Origin: Opisthocomus hoazin
Lineage: Eukaryota; Chordata; Aves; Opisthocomiformes; Opisthocomidae
Assembly (NCBI RefSeq): GCF_030867145.1
Contig: NC_134415.1
Coordinates: 8,410,417 to 8,474,416 of the forward strand
Direction: 5' to 3'
DNA length: 64,000 bases
Every line of letters begins with the position of its first letter. The first letter of the stretch is position 1. Positions 1 to 11,005 of the stretch are shown piece by piece. Position numbers and translations under genes: made by a program. The notes beneath the pieces were generated by a model. It was not told where the DNA came from. It did no database searches and saw nothing but the letters and a program-made list of their open reading frames with translations.

Positions 1-3000
1 AATTACCATTTTGGTTAGACTATAGTTTTGCCACACTGCATATTGAGGGTGCAGAAGATTCTCCATATCCAAGACAGTGTAAGGAATTAAAATAACCAGT
101 TATGTTTTTTGAGACTTAGGCAGCTGGTCCCTAGTTAATTTTGTAAATTGTAGGCAGAAGTACCTTTAGAGTTTGTGAAGGAATACTCTTTAGGGTGGCT
201 TAAGAGTGATACTTCATAGACCTCAAGTAACAAAATGGTAGAAGTGATTTAAACAATGAAGGAAGAAGCTGTGTTCTGAAGCTGAACTCTTTTTTTTTTT
301 TTTTCTGTTTTCCAACCTGTCTGTCTAACTTTTTAGCCAGACTTATTCTGGCTCCCAGCTAGACACTACTTACCCTCTGTGCTCAGGTACCTATTCAGAT
401 AAAATGTATTGTATACTAACCTGTCCTGTATGCATGAGTTTGGTCTAATATCATAGATCAGAACTCAAACTGGAAGGAGCCTCTGGAGGTCATCCAGGAC
501 AACCCCCGGCTTAAAGCAGGGCTCACTCCATAGCTGCTTTAGGCTTCTGGGGTCATTGCTGTGTGTTGAAAATCTGAGGATGTAGATGCTGCAGCCTCTC
601 TGTGCCTGTCTTTCCGTGCTGAACCCCTTTCATGATAACAAACTCTTCCATTCTGTCCGCTTGGGGTTTCTTATCTTGCCCTTTTGCTGAGCACCCGTGG
701 CAGTGGAGATCCATCTTCTCTCATGTACTATAGCAAACTAAAGCTGCAGTGCCTCTGTGTGAACAGACGTTACCAGTTTTACCCGTCACTTTTAAACTGA
801 TAATCATGTAACACTTATTGAAAACTTAGATCGCTTGTTCTGGTTATCTTCATGAAAAAAACCTGATGCTTTAATGTTTCCTTTACTGTGTAAGCTCTTT
901 GCAATGGAATTTTAATATTTTTATTCTTCAGGTCATTTGAGGACAAAATCAAGATGCTGTCATCTTTTAATCTGCATCCTGCCACAATTATTACTGCTTT
1001 TGTGCATGCTTGTCCTAATTTTAATAACTTAAAGTTGTTGAGGTCTGCAGGACAACCTCTAGTCATCTTTTTGATGTCTCATAATCTTCTTAAGACATCC
1101 CAGTTGCCTAGCAGCCTGATTCCCTTCCAGCTATTTTTTATTAAAAATGAACTCTGGCACTCCTTCTAGGACTTTTTTTTTTACCTTGGATCACTTGTCT
1201 TCATGTAGTTTAGATTAATATAGTTGAGGAGACTATTCTTGATAGTCAATTTTACTATTGGCTGTCACTATTTCACTTTTTTCCCAGCCAAGTGGTCTTT
1301 TTTTTTTTTTCCTCTCCTGCTTACTGCATCTCTAGTACTGATCTGATGCTGCACTGAGAGAATTCAGCTGGTTGAATTAGAGAACACTGGGTTTGTTCGA
1401 TGGACTTTCTTCTAAGAAGGTACTGAAATGGCCAGGTACAGGGCCAAGCAACTTTTAAAGCTATTGCTGGTAAGGAGGTAGAAATCTGTGCGTTAGAGTG
1501 ATAGCGCAGCAGCCACTGTTTGGATAGGCTTAGGTTGTAAGAAAGCATAACACTGTACTGGTTCTTCAGCTTTCATTATGACGAGCAGTCTTTTCACTTC
1601 CTCAGGCTACTTCCTGATGTCTTCTAAAATAAGCTTTTTCTGCTGTCTGAACTTTTTCGCTCCTTACTTTCAACTTGAAAGCATTTTTGACACTGTCTTT
1701 TAAGTTCACAAGATAATGCAATTCAAGTACACAGTTATGAAGCACTACTTTTAATTAAATCTTAAATGTCTAGAAGCTGCAAAAGTTCACGCAACTGACA
1801 GCGATGTGAAATTGGTTGGCAAGAGAGGTGTTGGAATAGGCTTATCCAAGGAATTAACAGAATAGAGGGAAACTTTCCTGATAGTACTGAGAATGGCATA
1901 ATGCACTAAAATTATTCAGACAAATAGGTATGCAGAGCTGCTTTCAGCAAGTACTCTGTGCTCTGCTTTAAAGTCAGTGGGCAACAACATATCTTTATAG
2001 GTCAAAGTAGGGCTCAGTTCTAACTGGTAGATGAGTCATTAGTGCTTCTTAGGTAGTCTGTTCTTGTAGTTGCAGCTTGAACAAGCAATTAGATTGCTGA
2101 GTTTTGGGTTTTAATCTTTGGGACAGTGGTCACTGAACACAAGGTGACTTGCCACACAAGAAAATGCTTTCAGTGAAATGTCTCTGACATTTTCCTACAG
2201 CACCCACCAAATAGGACCGTACTAGGTACTTGCCGCTATTTAGTGGTGGCCTTAGTATTTTTTAGAAGCAGTTGTTTTGATGGATGTTGACTTGAGTACA
2301 ATGTTTGTAGCTAGCAGATGTGATTGGTTCATTAGCTTTAAAATCCTATCTTAATCAGATGTGTTGTAGTGAGTTTTACATGCTTAAATTTATTTGTTTA
2401 AGCAGGTGCTGAATATACCTGTTCCTTGCATAGCAGCTGTGCAATAAAAACACTGTATAGTGTTTAAATTGTTCATTTCTCGTTGAATTGGCCTGCTTTG
2501 GAATTTTACTCAAATGTAATCAGCTTCAAGCTTGATGTTCTAAACAGTTTATTGTGTACCTCAGGTGGTGTATGGTATTGGTCTACCTAGTAACAAGTAG
2601 TAAGTGCGTAGGAAGCTTCCCAGAAGAAGTTGTAGCTGTTGCCTTTTTGCCAAGAGTTTTCAAAATGATGTTTCAGATAGAATAGTCTGTCTTGTAAGAG
2701 CTCGGTGCTGAGGGTAACTACACAAACTGGGGGGAAGAAAGGTAAACTCTCTCCACTTACCAAAACAAGGTTTATGAGACTAATATGTTAATGGATGATA
2801 CCTGATGCTCTCAAGAACTGACTTTGGGTGATCTCAGGTTAGTGAATCTAAACTTGTCACAGCATTGTGGTGCTTTTCCTCCGTTCATGTTTCTAGTAAC
2901 GGTTACTGCATCACTCCTAGACAATGGCATATTTTAGAACTGTAGCAACAATGAAGAGCATGCAGGTGGAAGCACTTCAGGGAGTAAGTTCACTTTGAGT

Positions 3001-3228
3001 CTGAAAACATTACACAAAAGACCAACCATGTGATCCAGGACTTACAGCAAACTGGCTGATGAAGAGAATCCTAAATCTGTATTAGTAGTAGAAGCAAGTG
3101 CTCTGAAGGGGAACCTCAATGACAGAATATCATTCTTTCAAACCTTATCCATTTTAAATAAGGTCTTGCAAAACTGGCGGTTAAATTACAGTGTGACACT
3201 TAATAATTTTTTTCTCTTCTTGCAACAG
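1..3228 (+). other. GGPS1: GGPS1 intron upstream of the last coding exon
   Basis: Apart from a CR1 relic at 453-690 I recognise nothing coding here. I looked for the N-terminal GGPS1 codons (about residues 1-47, containing the RTKLSQAF-type stretch) and did not find them, so those exons probably lie left of the window. The right boundary is a clear acceptor: a T-rich tract followed by CAG at 3226-3228. The sequence is AT-rich with several T homopolymers, for example near 290-304 and 1300-1310. Confidence 0.7.
453..690 (-). repeat. degenerate CR1 3'-end relic
   Basis: The text 'tggaaggagcctctggaggtc' followed by an A/C-rich 'caacccc' stretch and a 'gcagggctcactc' stretch is the reverse complement of a CR1 3' UTR. 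Further right, 'gatgctgcagcctctctgtg' matches the next CR1 segment. The copy is heavily diverged and its right edge is a guess, so it is an old subfamily. Confidence 0.65.
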
Positions 3229-3990
3229 GTTATCATTGAAGTGACAGAGATGTTGCACAATGCAAGCCTGCTTGTGGATGATATTGAAGATAACTCAAAG
3301 CTACGACGGGGCTTTCCAGTGGCACACAGTATCTATGGAATTCCATCTGTAATCAACTGTGCTAATTATGTGTATTTCCTTGGCTTAGAGAAGGTTTTAA
3401 CCCTTGATCATCCAGATGCTGTTAAAGTTTTTACCTGTCAACTTCTGGAGCTCCATAAAGGTCAAGGCTTGGATATTTACTGGAGGGATACTTACACTTG
3501 TCCTACGGAAGCTGAATATAAAGCTATGGTACTGCAAAAGACAGGTGGTCTCTTTGGATTAGCTGTAGGCCTCATGCAGCTGTTCTCCAGTTATAAAAAA
3601 GACTTAAAGCCACTTCTTAACACACTTGGCCTCTTCTTCCAAATAAGAGATGACTATGCCAACCTGCACTCCAAAGAATATAGTGAAAACAAGAGTTTTT
3701 GTGAAGACTTAACTGAGGGCAAGTTCTCATTCCCAACCATTCATGCAATTTGGTCAAGACCTGAAAGCACTCAGGTGCAAAACATTTTACGTCAAAGGAC
3801 AGAGAATGTAGATATAAAAAAATACTGTGTACATTACCTTGAAAATGTGGGTTCCTTTGAGTACACTCGGAATACATTGAAAGAGCTTGAAGCTGAAGCC
3901 TATAAACAAATTGAATCACTTGGGGGAAACCCTGAGCTTGTAGCACTAGTTGAACAGCTGAGCAAAATGTTCAAAGAAACTGAAAATTAA
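3229..3990 (+). CDS. GGPS1: geranylgeranyl diphosphate synthase 1, 3' coding exon
   Basis: This enzyme condenses farnesyl diphosphate with isopentenyl diphosphate to give C20 geranylgeranyl diphosphate, the donor for Rho/Rab prenylation; the family is cytosolic and Mg-dependent. The exon encodes 253 residues plus a TAA stop and would be residues 48-300 of the usual 300-residue vertebrate protein. Visible motifs are the first aspartate-rich motif DDIED (residues 64-68) with the downstream KLRRG, the GQGLDIYWRD helix, the KTGGLFGLA stretch, and the second aspartate-rich motif FFQIRDDYAN (D188-D189). The reading frame also runs upstream to 3166, but that part is intron: the exon begins after the CAG acceptor at 3228 with the codons for V-I-I-E-V-T-E-M-L. 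The N-terminal exons are outside the window. No frame break is seen. Confidence 0.97.
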   Translation, partial: VIIEVTEMLHNASLLVDDIEDNSKLRRGFPVAHSIYGIPSVINCANYVYFLGLEKVLTLDHPDAVKVFTCQLLELHKGQGLDIYWRDTYTCPTEAEYKAMVLQKTGGLFGLAVGLMQLFSSYKKDLKPLLNTLGLFFQIRDDYANLHSKEYSENKSFCEDLTEGKFSFPTIHAIWSRPESTQVQNILRQRTENVDIKKYCVHYLENVGSFEYTRNTLKELEAEAYKQIESLGGNPELVALVEQLSKMFKETEN

Positions 3991-6900
3991 AAATTTAACT
4001 CCTGGGGGTGGATTAAAACTTTTTAAAATGGGAAAATAACCAGACTATCTGAGAGATGTCATAATCATTCTTGCTTAAAACTTTCACTTGTAGCCATGTT
4101 ACAGAAACTACTGTTAAAAACAATTTGTCACCAAGTATTGAAATATATACCCTAGTATCTTATACCATCTTAACCATATCTTTGTTAAAGCAGATGTACT
4201 AGAAATGAAACAGGTTTTGAGTCTAAATGTGATCATCTTTACGCAGTCATCACATTTTCAGGCCTAACTTGTATCTTCAACCAGGCCACTGTAGGTCTCT
4301 GGATGAAATTCTGTGTTAAATTAAATTAGGCTGATGTAAGTCTGTGGTGCATTTTCAAACAGTGCTCTGGGAAACCAAAATGTACAATGTTAAATAACAA
4401 AGAGATACTTGCAACCACAATGCACATAAAGCTGTTGTGTGATATTTCTGTTAGACTTGTGAAGATCAGATGGATCAGCTTACTAAGCTCTAAAGTGAGG
4501 ATCCTATCCAGCTTCTGGGGATATCTTCAGGGGAATGTGAATTAGGGAAGATAGTATTTTATACACAAATAAGACTAATGTTTAGTCTGAAATTGTAGCT
4601 TTATAAAGATTTCCAAGTACCTTAGAAAAGATTCCATTGCATTGGCAAAGCATAAATTTGCTGCTGGTTCTAGCTCTGCAGTGAATAATTTTGGTTGCCT
4701 GGTTTTAGTTTGTTAAACTGTCAAATATTTTGTAGCCAGGGACTTAAACCTATGCATTGGAGCTCATGTGTGTAACTGTAAATAGCAACTTAGTAAGCTG
4801 CTACCAGAAATGGAATGGGATTTGCACCAGGTAACTTCAGGACACTGTAATTGGCGCAGGTCTCTAATTTCTGCTTATAATTGAGAGGGGCTTCTCCAGG
4901 AGTTGATTCATAATTCATACTGCATTCCTGTTCTGAATTGCTATCTGGAGGTGTGTTATAGATCTCTCCAAAGAGACAAGTTCTGTAATTTTTTGCTAAA
5001 ACGAAGTACAACATCTTGTTTACAAGTTATAGTACCACTTCAGTTTTGTTAATTGTTTAAATAGTGCTTTAAAATTATGTGCACGGACATACTGAAATAG
5101 AAGTGGAACTGAGAGCTAGATTGAGGGAGGAGGGCTAATAAGTGACAAAACTCTGCTCATCTATATATGTAAAGGTGAACAAAAGGTAAGCAGAGATGTT
5201 TGTTTCTTCTTGACTGGGCTGGCTTTAACTGGATTCAGTTCCCTTAATGTTCACAGCCACATAAAGCTTTGCTTCTGTATGGGGAGGTAATGGTTTGGAT
5301 CAAAGGTAGGACTGGTGCTGTGGGGGGTGGTGGCAGCTCAAGCATACCCTCAAAAGAAATGGCCAGAGGTACTTGGCTTCTGACAGATGAAGGATAGCTT
5401 TATGCATGTGTTCGTTTACTGTACCTGGAAAGCAGGGAGAGTTGTGGTCTCAACCCACTGAGAAAGCTAACTGAAGAAGGTTGCTGTAATGTCTTCCCTG
5501 ACAGCCTTAAGATTCTTCTGAAAGTGATCAAGCATTAAAAAAGTCAGGACGACTGCTTTTAGTTAGAGACATTATGTAGTTATGGATGATAGCCTCCCCC
5601 TTTTACCTGCATGCTGAGGAGGAATGTCTGTCTGCTGTGTGATTAGGCACTGAAGAGTAGCCTTTTTACTCAATGGACCTGGTCATCAGGACTGAATAGC
5701 TTAAAGTTGGTGGAAGGTGCCCAGTTACTGGATTAGGAATGTTTGATTACACAAAACTGTTTAATGAGGTAGCTTTTCTTATTTTTGTATAGAACTTCTC
5801 TACCATCTGAGACTTCTGCTACGTCGGCATTTCTTTGGTTCATTCTGGCAACTCACCCCAGTATTTATTGTAATACCATTGCCTTGTAGAATGTGCCTCT
5901 ATTAACTTAGAAAGGACACTGGAAACTTTCCAGCTGCAGGCCTGTGAAACCACAGATGGGTAAGAAGGGAAAAGTATCCCGGGAAAAGCTGGACCAACAA
6001 GAAACCATACAGCTCTGTCTTACTCTTCTGCCTTCAAGGCTTTTGATACCATTATTGAAAGCATACCCTGAAGGTGTATCTTAAAAGGCCCAGAAGCAGA
6101 GTGGTGTTGCTCTTCACTTTGGCTAGGATGAACTGAGGCCTCTGAGGGTTTTTCCTGATATATCTGGGAGTAGGAAGAGGCTGGGATCTTTCCCCTTCAT
6201 CTGTTAAGCAGGTAGAACATCTTTAAGTATTAAGCGTCAGCAGTGGTGATGCTCCATAGTCAAGATAGGTTTTGTGTTTGGTGCCATGAGATGTGACTGT
6301 GCATCCTCATCAGTATTCTCCAATATTGGCTCTGGCACAAGCTCCTGGTCTTAAGCCATGTTAGGAAAATTACTTCCTTCAAGCAGCATGAGAGTTCTTG
6401 TGGCTGCAGAATCAGTTGTGTAAGTGCTGCTCTATTGCTATGCCTCCCACACACAGGGAGTAGGGTTTTTTCCCTGATGTTCGCAGGAGATGCACTGCTG
6501 CGGAATGGAAATCTGAGTTGCAAGTGGAAATGCCCATGGGGAAATAAAGGGGGTGATGGTTTTGATGTCAGTCCCCCTGAACTGTCCCCAACAGTTCAGA
6601 GCCAGCAGTGTTCCCCGTAGTATCTTCCTATTGTTGCCAACAAGTTCTACTTTGATCAGGTTACCAGTGCATTTCTTGGGGATTTAGCTCTTGCAGTGCA
6701 TATGAAGAGAAATGCAAAGACTCGTCAGTCTCCAGCATTTCCCCCTACCTCAGCCTGTTTTCTGACTGTGTGCTTGCTTGGCTGTAAATGAATGCTGGAT
6801 GTAAATTAATGCTGTCACCTGTGTTTGAGTGGCCAGCCACTGGATGGAGCATCTGCCTCTGCTTCTTCAAAGGCTGATGTTATCCCCGTCAATTATAGTG

Positions 6901-9900
6901 AAAATTGTATTATTTCGGGACCTTCCTGAGGAGACAGCTTGTCTTCCACCTCTCCCTTTGAGCTCAGGCTGTTCAGGTACCCACTAAGAGCAACTCTGTC
7001 TTGGCCAGTTCCTGATACAAAAAGCCCAAAGATGTTCAGGACAATGTGAAAGTAACTTGATATTTCTTTTATGCCTTCAATTTTCTGGTTGACTTTGCTA
7101 GTTATTAAATATCTAAGTGCCTCTATATGCTATGGAGATTTCCTATATTAATGGCTTTCCCCAGTTATTGTTAAAATGCTGACATCATATAAAAATGTGA
7201 GATTTGTGTATCTTTTTTCCACCTTCTTATATAAAACTGGTTTGAACTCTAGAATTCTCCAGAATTGGGCCAGGCTTTTTTCATGTGCAAGAGCTATGTA
7301 GGCATCTGTTGCTCTTCTCTGTTTTGTCTTAATCTTACCTTTTTACATTTCACATTTGATATTTACTATGTTCTTTGTATTATTTGCTCAGTACTTCCAT
7401 TGTAATTCTTATCTCAGCTGTATTTCTATTCTGATACTAATACCATAGCACACACAATACTGTCAAACTCCTTTTTGATCCTGGACAAACAAAATAGTCT
7501 GGGTCTGCTTTTGAAACGTTATATCTTGGCTCATCGTATGCCTTCACAAAAGTAATCTAACATTTTCTGCAATTTTGAGATGCCTGAAACTTTCCTTACA
7601 AGAAGCTAAAGCCTGTAATATATTTTATATTGCCATAAATTATTTTTGTCCCATACAGCTTGAGCTCCTTTCCCTCCCCTACCTGTTTGCTTCCAACACC
7701 TATTTTGCTTTGGTGGTGATGCTCCTTGGAACTTTCTGTGACACAACTTGACTCGCTAGCCTTTGGGGACAGGAGTTAATTTTTGTCTGGGTTAATAAAT
7801 TGTCCGGTGAGCCTGATGAATGTCAGAGCTGACAGGTGGACAGAGGCAAGAGCAGAGCAAATATATGAGAACCTGTTTTAGGCTCCTGAGGCTGCCTCAC
7901 GTAATTTCACTTTGTTTTACAACATCTCCTTCACTGTGTTGGGAAAGGCTGAAGAGCGTGGTTAGTTTCCCTGAACTTCCCTTCTTGCTTTCCAAATAGA
8001 ATGTAAGATATTTAAGTTAAAAACTATTTATTCTGATAGTTATTTAATAATTTGTATATAGCATCTTAAGGTTTTGATTAAAGGTACAGATAAACAGTAC
8101 ATTGTTTCATGACTGTATTTTTCTTTCTCTGACAATTATCCCGCACTTGAGACCAGGCAAACATAATTTGTTATGTGCCTGCTTGACTTGATTGTTACCT
8201 CACATTGACATCCTTCCTGAATAATTTTTATCATAGTCAAGCACCAGTGTTCACCTTTTCGCAGCTTTTTTTTTAATTACTTTAGAAGGCACCTTAGAGG
8301 TGTGGCTGGGAATAATCCATGATTCATCGATTCACTTTCATTCAAGCAAATTATCTGCAAAATTTACAGTAAAGATGCAGGTTAAACCATATGAATGCTG
8401 CTAATGTTCCTCGCCTGTGTGCCCTATGGAACAAGTTCTCACTTAGCTCATGGAAAGGCGTTTACTGAGCATCTCTGTTTACTACAGCATAGAGATACCC
8501 AAAGAAGGCCTAACATGGCACTTCGGGGAGAACACTGCCAAACCTGACATGAATTTGTGTGGAAGACTAAGTCTGCTGGGAAAGGAGATCATAGGTAATT
8601 TTCTGCTTTTGAACTCCAAAACAACCCATAAAAATGCTCTCTGCTCTGTTGGTCTATGAATTACACACTGTCAGTAAGCAGTTGTATCTTTCTTGATCAC
8701 AGTAGGTTATTTTCACTTCCTTCATCTTTCGGTTGTTATTTCTGGAGCATATGGTATAAGTTACTTAATCACTCGGTAAAGTAATTATTGAAGTCTGCTA
8801 AAAGGCAAAATGGCAAATGCACACATTTTTGGTTATGCTGTTTTGGAATACACACAAAAACTGGCCTGTCCTCTTGCTGTAATCTAGTATGTGCTATTCC
8901 GCAGTGAACTTCGTTCGCAGAGGAAGGCATTGACAACTCTTCACCAACTTAAGTTACTAAAATCAGGCTGACACCAAGGTCTTGTGAACAAATTGAAAGG
9001 AAAAAAATTTAAAGTGTTTGCAAGGAAAACCTACAGAGTTTTTTAAAAATAGAACTTTGGGTAACTGCAGAGCTGATATGTGGCACATGGAACAAATTCC
9101 TATAGTTTTTCTGTGGCTTTAACTGAAGAACCTATTGCTGCTTATGCTCCCCTCTTTTTGGGGGTGGGATGGGGTGCACAGCTCAAAGTAAAAACCATAT
9201 GGAGGAATTGTCATTGCTATTCACAGGAATGTAAAAACTGTGCTATAAACCTAATCTCTTCTATTTTACACCAACCAAAATGAGTGTTCACTAAATTCTG
9301 AAGTTAAATCCTTTTTCACTTAAGCGCTTACAAAACGCAGAAGTTGCAGTTCTAGGTAAGGTGGTGACAATGTTAAACTGGTCTAGTAGTTTTATTGGTG
9401 ATGGGACTGTCCTGTTTCCTGTGGAGTACATTGGGTGAGCTACAGCAATTTGATTATGGTGCTAAATCAGAAGAAACGCAAAGAAATAAAACAGCAACGC
9501 GATTTTCATTACCACTTTAAAAATACTAAATACATAAATTCAGCAACATGCATGTAGATTCTGGGAGTGGCTGAATTACCTATCAAACATGCTGCTGAGG
9601 TCAAAGATAGTGAAAAGTATTTTCTTGCTTTCAAAGCCTTTCATGACACAGTCAAAGCAGAGCAGGCTTGGAAAATGCCAACTAGGCTACTTTTGATTTT
9701 ATAACCACTGAACTGTGTGAAAGCTGCGACACCTTGTCATACCTCTGTGGAATCAAAGAGCTCTTACTGCATCTCTGTGCTCCAGCAATTAGTGCTTACA
9801 GTGAACTCTAACAGCAAAAACTGAAAATCTACACACATTTGACACATCTAGTCTTTTTTTTATAAGCTCTCATCTTCTCTGGATCTTCTTCCCTTTCATT

Positions 9901-9927
9901 TGTGTTTTTCTGAAATAGCGGCTGTTG
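3991..9927 (+). other. GGPS1 3' UTR and GGPS1-TBCE spacer
   Basis: The GGPS1 3' UTR starts here, but its end is not resolved. The first canonical AATAAA I see after the stop is at 6543-6548; weaker ATTAAA forms occur earlier, for example near 5534. Small open frames at 4790-5014 (-), 6260-6620 and 8450-9283 show no family resemblance and no splice context, so I do not call them genes. No recognisable transposon is visible in this unusually clean 5.9 kb. Confidence 0.5.
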
Positions 9928-10165
9928 AATCACAGAATCACTAAGGTTGGAGAAGACCTCCAAGATCATCAAGTCCAACCATCAACCCATCACCACCGTG
10001 CCTGCTAAACCATGTCCCGAAGTGCCACAGCCACGCGGTTTGGGATGGGGACTCCCCCGCTGCCCTGGGCAGCCTGTTCCCACGCCTGGCCGCTCCTTCA
10101 GCAAGGACATAATTCCGAACATCCAATCCAAACATCCAATCCAAACCTCCCCTGGCGCACCCTGC
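9928..10165 (-). repeat. CR1 3'-end copy beside the TBCE CpG island
   Basis: The left edge 'aatcacagaatcactaaggt' is the reverse complement of a CR1 3' terminus. It is followed by the typical 'caagtccaaccatcaaccca' and 'gccacagccacgcggttt', then 'ctgggcagcctgttcccacg' and 'aaacctcccctggcgca'. A short direct duplication built on 'acatccaatccaa' occurs near 10119-10145. The copy is moderately diverged and stops where the CpG-rich promoter begins. Confidence 0.85.
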
Positions 10166-10532
10166 GGCCATGCCGCAGCGGCTGCGGCAGCACCGAGTAC
10201 GGAAGCACTACAACTTCTCTGTCCCTATCAGCTTCCCCGGAGCCCAGCAGCGAGCCCGTTCCCCGGCCGGGAGCCGCGCCCTTCGCCCAGGCGCCCGCCT
10301 TCCCCTGGGCTGCAGCCTCCCACCGCGGCTGCACTCCCTTGTTCAAGGCCCAGCCTGCGCCCAGGCCGTCCCCACGGGCCCGCCGCTCCCGGGAGGGCCC
10401 CGCTAAACCCGACGGCGGCGCTCCGCACCGCACCAGAGGCCTCCCCTCAGCGCCGGGCGGCGGCCGGGACGCCCCGCCCCGCCTCTCCGCCGGGCCCCTC
10501 TCGCCCAATCGGCACGCGCCTCTCGCCCCGCG

Positions 10533-10551
10533 GCATGCTGGGAGGTGTAGT
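10533..10551 (-). promoter_or_regulatory. ZNF143-type promoter element
   Basis: The + strand reads GCATGCTGGGAGGTGTAGT, whose reverse complement ACTACACCTCCCAGCATGC closely fits the known ZNF143/SBS motif (ACTACA-NN-TCCCAGCATGC). Such sites are typical of CpG-island promoters. It lies 355-373 bp upstream of the TBCE ATG. Confidence 0.7.
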
Positions 10552-10656
10552 CTAGACACGGCAAATCCTCGCGGCGCGGCCGCCTCGGCGAACTGTGATA
10601 CCCAGAGAGCCCTGCGGCGGTGGCGGGCTATGACATCGGCGGAGTCGACCACGGGG

Positions 10657-10701
10657 CCAATAGCGGCCAAGCTAGGGCGGCCCTGCGGGCTTGGGACCAA
10701 T
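10657..10701 (+). promoter_or_regulatory. paired CCAAT boxes (NF-Y type)
   Basis: Two CCAAT pentamers on the + strand begin at 10657 and 10697, 40 bp apart, in contexts GGGGCCAATAGC and GGGACCAATGGG. A third CCAAT lies at 10505-10509. Paired CCAAT boxes near an Sp1 site are common in TATA-less promoters. Confidence 0.6.
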
Positions 10702-10722
10702 GGGTGGGCCAGACGGGGCGGG

Positions 10723-10736
10723 CTGACAGCTGTCAG
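10723..10736. promoter_or_regulatory. perfect 14-bp palindrome with TALE-homeobox consensus
   Basis: CTGACAGCTGTCAG is its own reverse complement. Its core TGACAGCTGTCA is the known dimer-type site of TGIF/PKNOX/MEIS factors and also contains an E-box, CAGCTG. It sits directly after the Sp1-type GGGGCGGG and 170 bp before the TBCE start codon. Function is inferred from the match alone. Confidence 0.55.
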
Positions 10737-10905
10737 TCCGCGCAGGGCGGAAGAGAGACTGGGTGCGCCGGGAGCTGTCGGTGGGCGCCAGGCGCGGTGC
10801 AGAGAGGGCGCTCCGGCGTGTGGGCCCGCTTCTCCGGCCCGGCTCCCTCCGCCGGCGGCCCGGCTGCTGCCCCCGCAGGCCCGCTCGGGGCGGAGGCCTC
10901 CCGGG

Positions 10906-11005
10906 ATGGCCGCCCGCCTCCCCCCCGGTGCGGTGGGCCGGAGGGTGCTGTGCGGCGGGCAGTTCGCGACTGTGCGCTACGTGGGCAGCGTCCCGCCGAC
11001 GGCAG
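10906..11005 (+). CDS. TBCE: TBCE coding exon 1 (residues 1-33)
   Basis: The protein starts [14 protein letters not shown] and reaches YVGSVPPTA, the first strands of the CAP-Gly domain. The donor is CAG|GTGAAC, leaving one base of codon 34. The exon is very GC-rich, as expected inside the CpG island. Confidence 0.93.

Larger units (their letters stand above)
10166..10905 (+). promoter_or_regulatory. TBCE: TBCE CpG-island promoter and 5' UTR
   Basis: The sequence switches abruptly from AT-rich to very GC- and CpG-rich and stays so to about 11040, across the first TBCE exon. It contains three CCAAT boxes (10505-10509, 10657-10661, 10697-10701), an Sp1-type GGGGCGGG at 10715-10722, a ZNF143-type element and a TALE-homeobox-type palindrome. 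I see no TATA box, which fits a dispersed housekeeping promoter. The start site cannot be placed exactly; between about 10740 and 10850 is likely (inference). Long open frames on both strands here come from the base composition. Confidence 0.8.

Noticed and set aside
3166..3228. In-frame ATG and 21 codons before the GGPS1 exon
   Set aside because: This is the intronic pyrimidine tract and acceptor read as protein (LNNFFLFLQQ); the known protein joins an upstream exon at residue 48.
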